From assembly GCA_020444765.1 (NCBI GenBank), contig JAGRHW010000114.1, forward strand, positions 1 through 6,931: DNA of 6,931 bases, read 5' to 3'. Made by a program: the position numbers and the translations under genes. This DNA is from Gammaproteobacteria bacterium (GTDB lineage Bacteria > Pseudomonadota > Gammaproteobacteria > Granulosicoccales > Granulosicoccaceae). Shown here one piece after another: positions 5,995 through 6,931 of this stretch (position 1 is its first letter; the number at the start of each line of letters is the position of its first letter). The notes under the pieces were generated by a model that did no database searches, was not told where the DNA came from, and worked only from the letters and a program-made list of their open reading frames with translations.

Positions 5995-6654
5995 TTATTC
6001 GTCGCCCATGATTCCCAGAATTTGCAGCAGGGAAACAAAGATATTGTAAATGTTCAGATACAGCGAGATCGTCGCCCGAACATAGTTGGTCTCACCGCCG
6101 TTGATGATACGGCTGGTATCAAACAGGATAAAGCCGCTCATGATCAGGATGATGGCTGCCGACAGGGCCAGCTGCATGGCCGGGATCTGCAGAAAGATGT
6201 TCAGGATCACTGCGCCGAGGGCCACCAGCAGGCCGACCATCAGGAAGCCACCCAAAAAGGTGAAATCCTTGCGGCTGACCAGTGCATAGGCCGACAGACC
6301 CAGAAAGATCATGCCCGTACCGCCCATTGCGGTCGCCACCAGCTGCGGGCCGTTGGGCAGTTGCAGATACATCGACAGCATTGGTCCCAGGCCAAAGCCG
6401 AGCAGGCCGGTAATCGCAAAGACCACCCCGATGCCGGCAGCGGAATCCTCGGTACGCGGCAAGGCGAGCCAGATGAGGGCAAAGGCGCCGACCGTGCTGA
6501 CCATGGAAAACATCGGCGGAACTGCCAGAACCATGGAAACGCCCGCTGTCAATGCGCTGAACAGCAAGGTCATGGCCAGCAGCGAGTAAGTGTTTTTCAG
6601 TACCTTATTGGTAGCTAAAACACCTGTTTGCTGAATACTATGTGTTTCTTGCAT
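5995..6654 (-). CDS. yccA: YccA, Bax inhibitor-1 family inner-membrane protein
   Basis: From the ATG at 6654 this is 219 residues, the length I recall for E. coli YccA. It has about seven hydrophobic helices and the family C-terminus with GGETNYVRATISLYLNIYNIFVSLL, nearly the same as E. coli. YccA is an inner-membrane protein that binds the FtsH protease and can inhibit its degradation of jammed translocon SecY; the broader family includes the calcium-leak protein YetJ. The Asp of the LFDTS segment is present, while the second family Asp (SLYLD in many members) is Asn here; E. coli YccA also lacks it. A GTG at 6660 would add two residues but overlaps the Shine-Dalgarno GAGGAG (6660-6665), which is ideally placed for the ATG. 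It is a monocistronic unit with its own promoter and terminator, divergent from the tRNA gene. Confidence 0.95.
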   Translation of the reverse strand: MQETHSIQQTGVLATNKVLKNTYSLLAMTLLFSALTAGVSMVLAVPPMFSMVSTVGAFALIWLALPRTEDSAAGIGVVFAITGLLGFGLGPMLSMYLQLPNGPQLVATAMGGTGMIFLGLSAYALVSRKDFTFLGGFLMVGLLVALGAVILNIFLQIPAMQLALSAAIILIMSGFILFDTSRIINGGETNYVRATISLYLNIYNIFVSLLQILGIMGDE

Positions 6655-6659
6655 CGTCA

Positions 6660-6665
6660 CTCCTC
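6660..6665 (-). promoter_or_regulatory. ribosome binding site GAGGAG of yccA
   Basis: On the minus strand GAGGAG is followed by TGACG and then ATG (6654-6652), a five-base spacing. It overlaps the alternative GTG at 6660, which makes that GTG an unlikely start. Confidence 0.85.
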
Positions 6666-6706
6666 GTTAAAAATGCTCGTAACTAACCCAAAAAGACTTC
6701 CCGGAC

Positions 6707-6736
6707 ATTATAGACAGACTCGGCAGGTCATTTCAG
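6707..6736 (-). promoter_or_regulatory. probable sigma-70 promoter of yccA
   Basis: The minus strand carries a perfect TATAAT (6712-6707). With an 18-base spacer, the -35 would be CTGAAA (6736-6731), four of six matches. This predicts a leader of about 45 bases before the ATG. A short GGTC/GACC inverted repeat (6726-6729, 6736-6739) overlaps the -35. Confidence 0.6.
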
Positions 6737-6891
6737 ACCATTAGTGTGAATATCCGGTTAAGTGTTCCCTTTCCCTATGAAAAATTAGTGCCTTTGCCTA
6801 AAAATTCAATAGATTGGCCGTGTCGAGAAGGCCCGCCAAGCCGCGTTTGGGAAATTTTTGTCCTATAGTAGCATTTATCATGGAATTTCAG

Positions 6892-6904
6892 TATCATGCG
6901 CCGC
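6892..6904 (+). promoter_or_regulatory. -10 and GC-rich discriminator of the tRNA-Ser promoter
   Basis: TATCAT (6892-6897) is followed directly by GCGCCGC, closely like the TATAAT-GCGCC layout of rRNA and tRNA promoters under stringent control. Transcription would begin a few bases before the tRNA at 6909. No good -35 is seen at 16-18 bases (TAGCAT at 17). The region upstream is AT-rich and includes an alternative TATAGT at 6864-6869. Confidence 0.45.
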
Positions 6905-6908
6905 TTCC

Positions 6909-6931
6909 GGAGAGGTGGCAGAGTGGTCGAA
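6909..6931 (+). tRNA. tRNA-Ser, 5' fragment cut by the window edge
   Basis: The 23 bases match the start of a gammaproteobacterial tRNA-Ser. The acceptor strand GGAGAGG is followed by T8, then a D-arm GGCAGAGTGGTCGAA with the invariant GG pair. The GTGGTCGAA loop is usual for class II serine tRNAs; leucine tRNAs normally start GCC or GCG. The anticodon is beyond the window; the GGAGAGG acceptor would suit the UGA isoacceptor, but that is a guess. Confidence 0.85.

Noticed and set aside
5914..6618. 234-codon open frame on the plus strand opposite yccA
   Set aside because: It is antisense to a clearly recognised yccA, its product is rich in Gln, His and Asp with no domain pattern, and it starts across the yccA terminator. 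It is the complement of a hydrophobic gene.
1..6931. CRISPR array, transposase, integrase, toxin-antitoxin pair or phage defence system
   Set aside because: No regularly spaced repeats, no recombinase or nuclease motifs, and no such gene pair are present. The tRNA end is a possible integration site, but its 3' half lies outside the window.

Overview
The window looks like a chromosomal segment of a gammaproteobacterium, probably not an enteric. The main pointers are a close yccA homologue (Bax inhibitor-1 family, same length and C-terminal signature as the E. coli protein as I recall it), a class II tRNA-Ser typical of gammaproteobacteria, and a polysaccharide-assembly gene set of the kind found in XrtA/PEP-CTERM exopolysaccharide loci. 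Base composition looks moderately GC-rich throughout, with no obvious foreign island.

Layout. Positions 1-72 may hold the 3' end of an upstream gene. It is followed three bases later by a GTG-started gene (76-612) for an unrecognised protein with a winged-helix-like N-terminal half, closed by a hairpin terminator (622-649). A 258-base stretch without a credible gene (650-907) precedes a compact four-gene plus-strand operon (908-5516): (1) an ExeA-like AAA ATPase fused to a C-terminal FHA domain; (2) a Wzz/GumC-like chain-length determinant with a third membrane helix; (3) a BY-type tyrosine autokinase whose start codon overlaps the previous stop (TAATG); (4) a second, canonical ExeA-like ATPase. 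Gaps inside the operon are 12, -1 and 14 bases.

After the operon comes an intergenic patch with a bulged hairpin and two copies of a dRS3-like ATTCCC/GGGAAT repeat motif (5526-5622). Two minus-strand genes follow: a 64-residue two-helix membrane protein (5698-5892) and yccA (5995-6654), separated by a strong intrinsic terminator (5952-5977). yccA has its own promoter near 6707-6736. The window ends in the first 23 bases of a plus-strand tRNA-Ser, preceded by a stable-RNA-like -10 and GCGCC discriminator.

How the genes probably work together (inference from the families). The chain-length protein and tyrosine kinase form a split Wzc-type co-polymerase that controls the length or export of a surface polysaccharide, with kinase state set by phosphorylation of the C-terminal tyrosines. 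The downstream ATPase is the partner usually found in XrtA-type loci. The most unusual part is the first gene. Its AAA core aligns almost residue for residue with the last gene's, but the Walker B glutamate is Asn and a divergent FHA domain is attached. That suggests a nucleotide-binding, phospho-sensing paralogue rather than an ordinary hydrolase. No glycosyltransferase, flippase, polymerase, outer-membrane exporter or exosortase is in the window, so the module either continues elsewhere or acts on a cluster at another locus.
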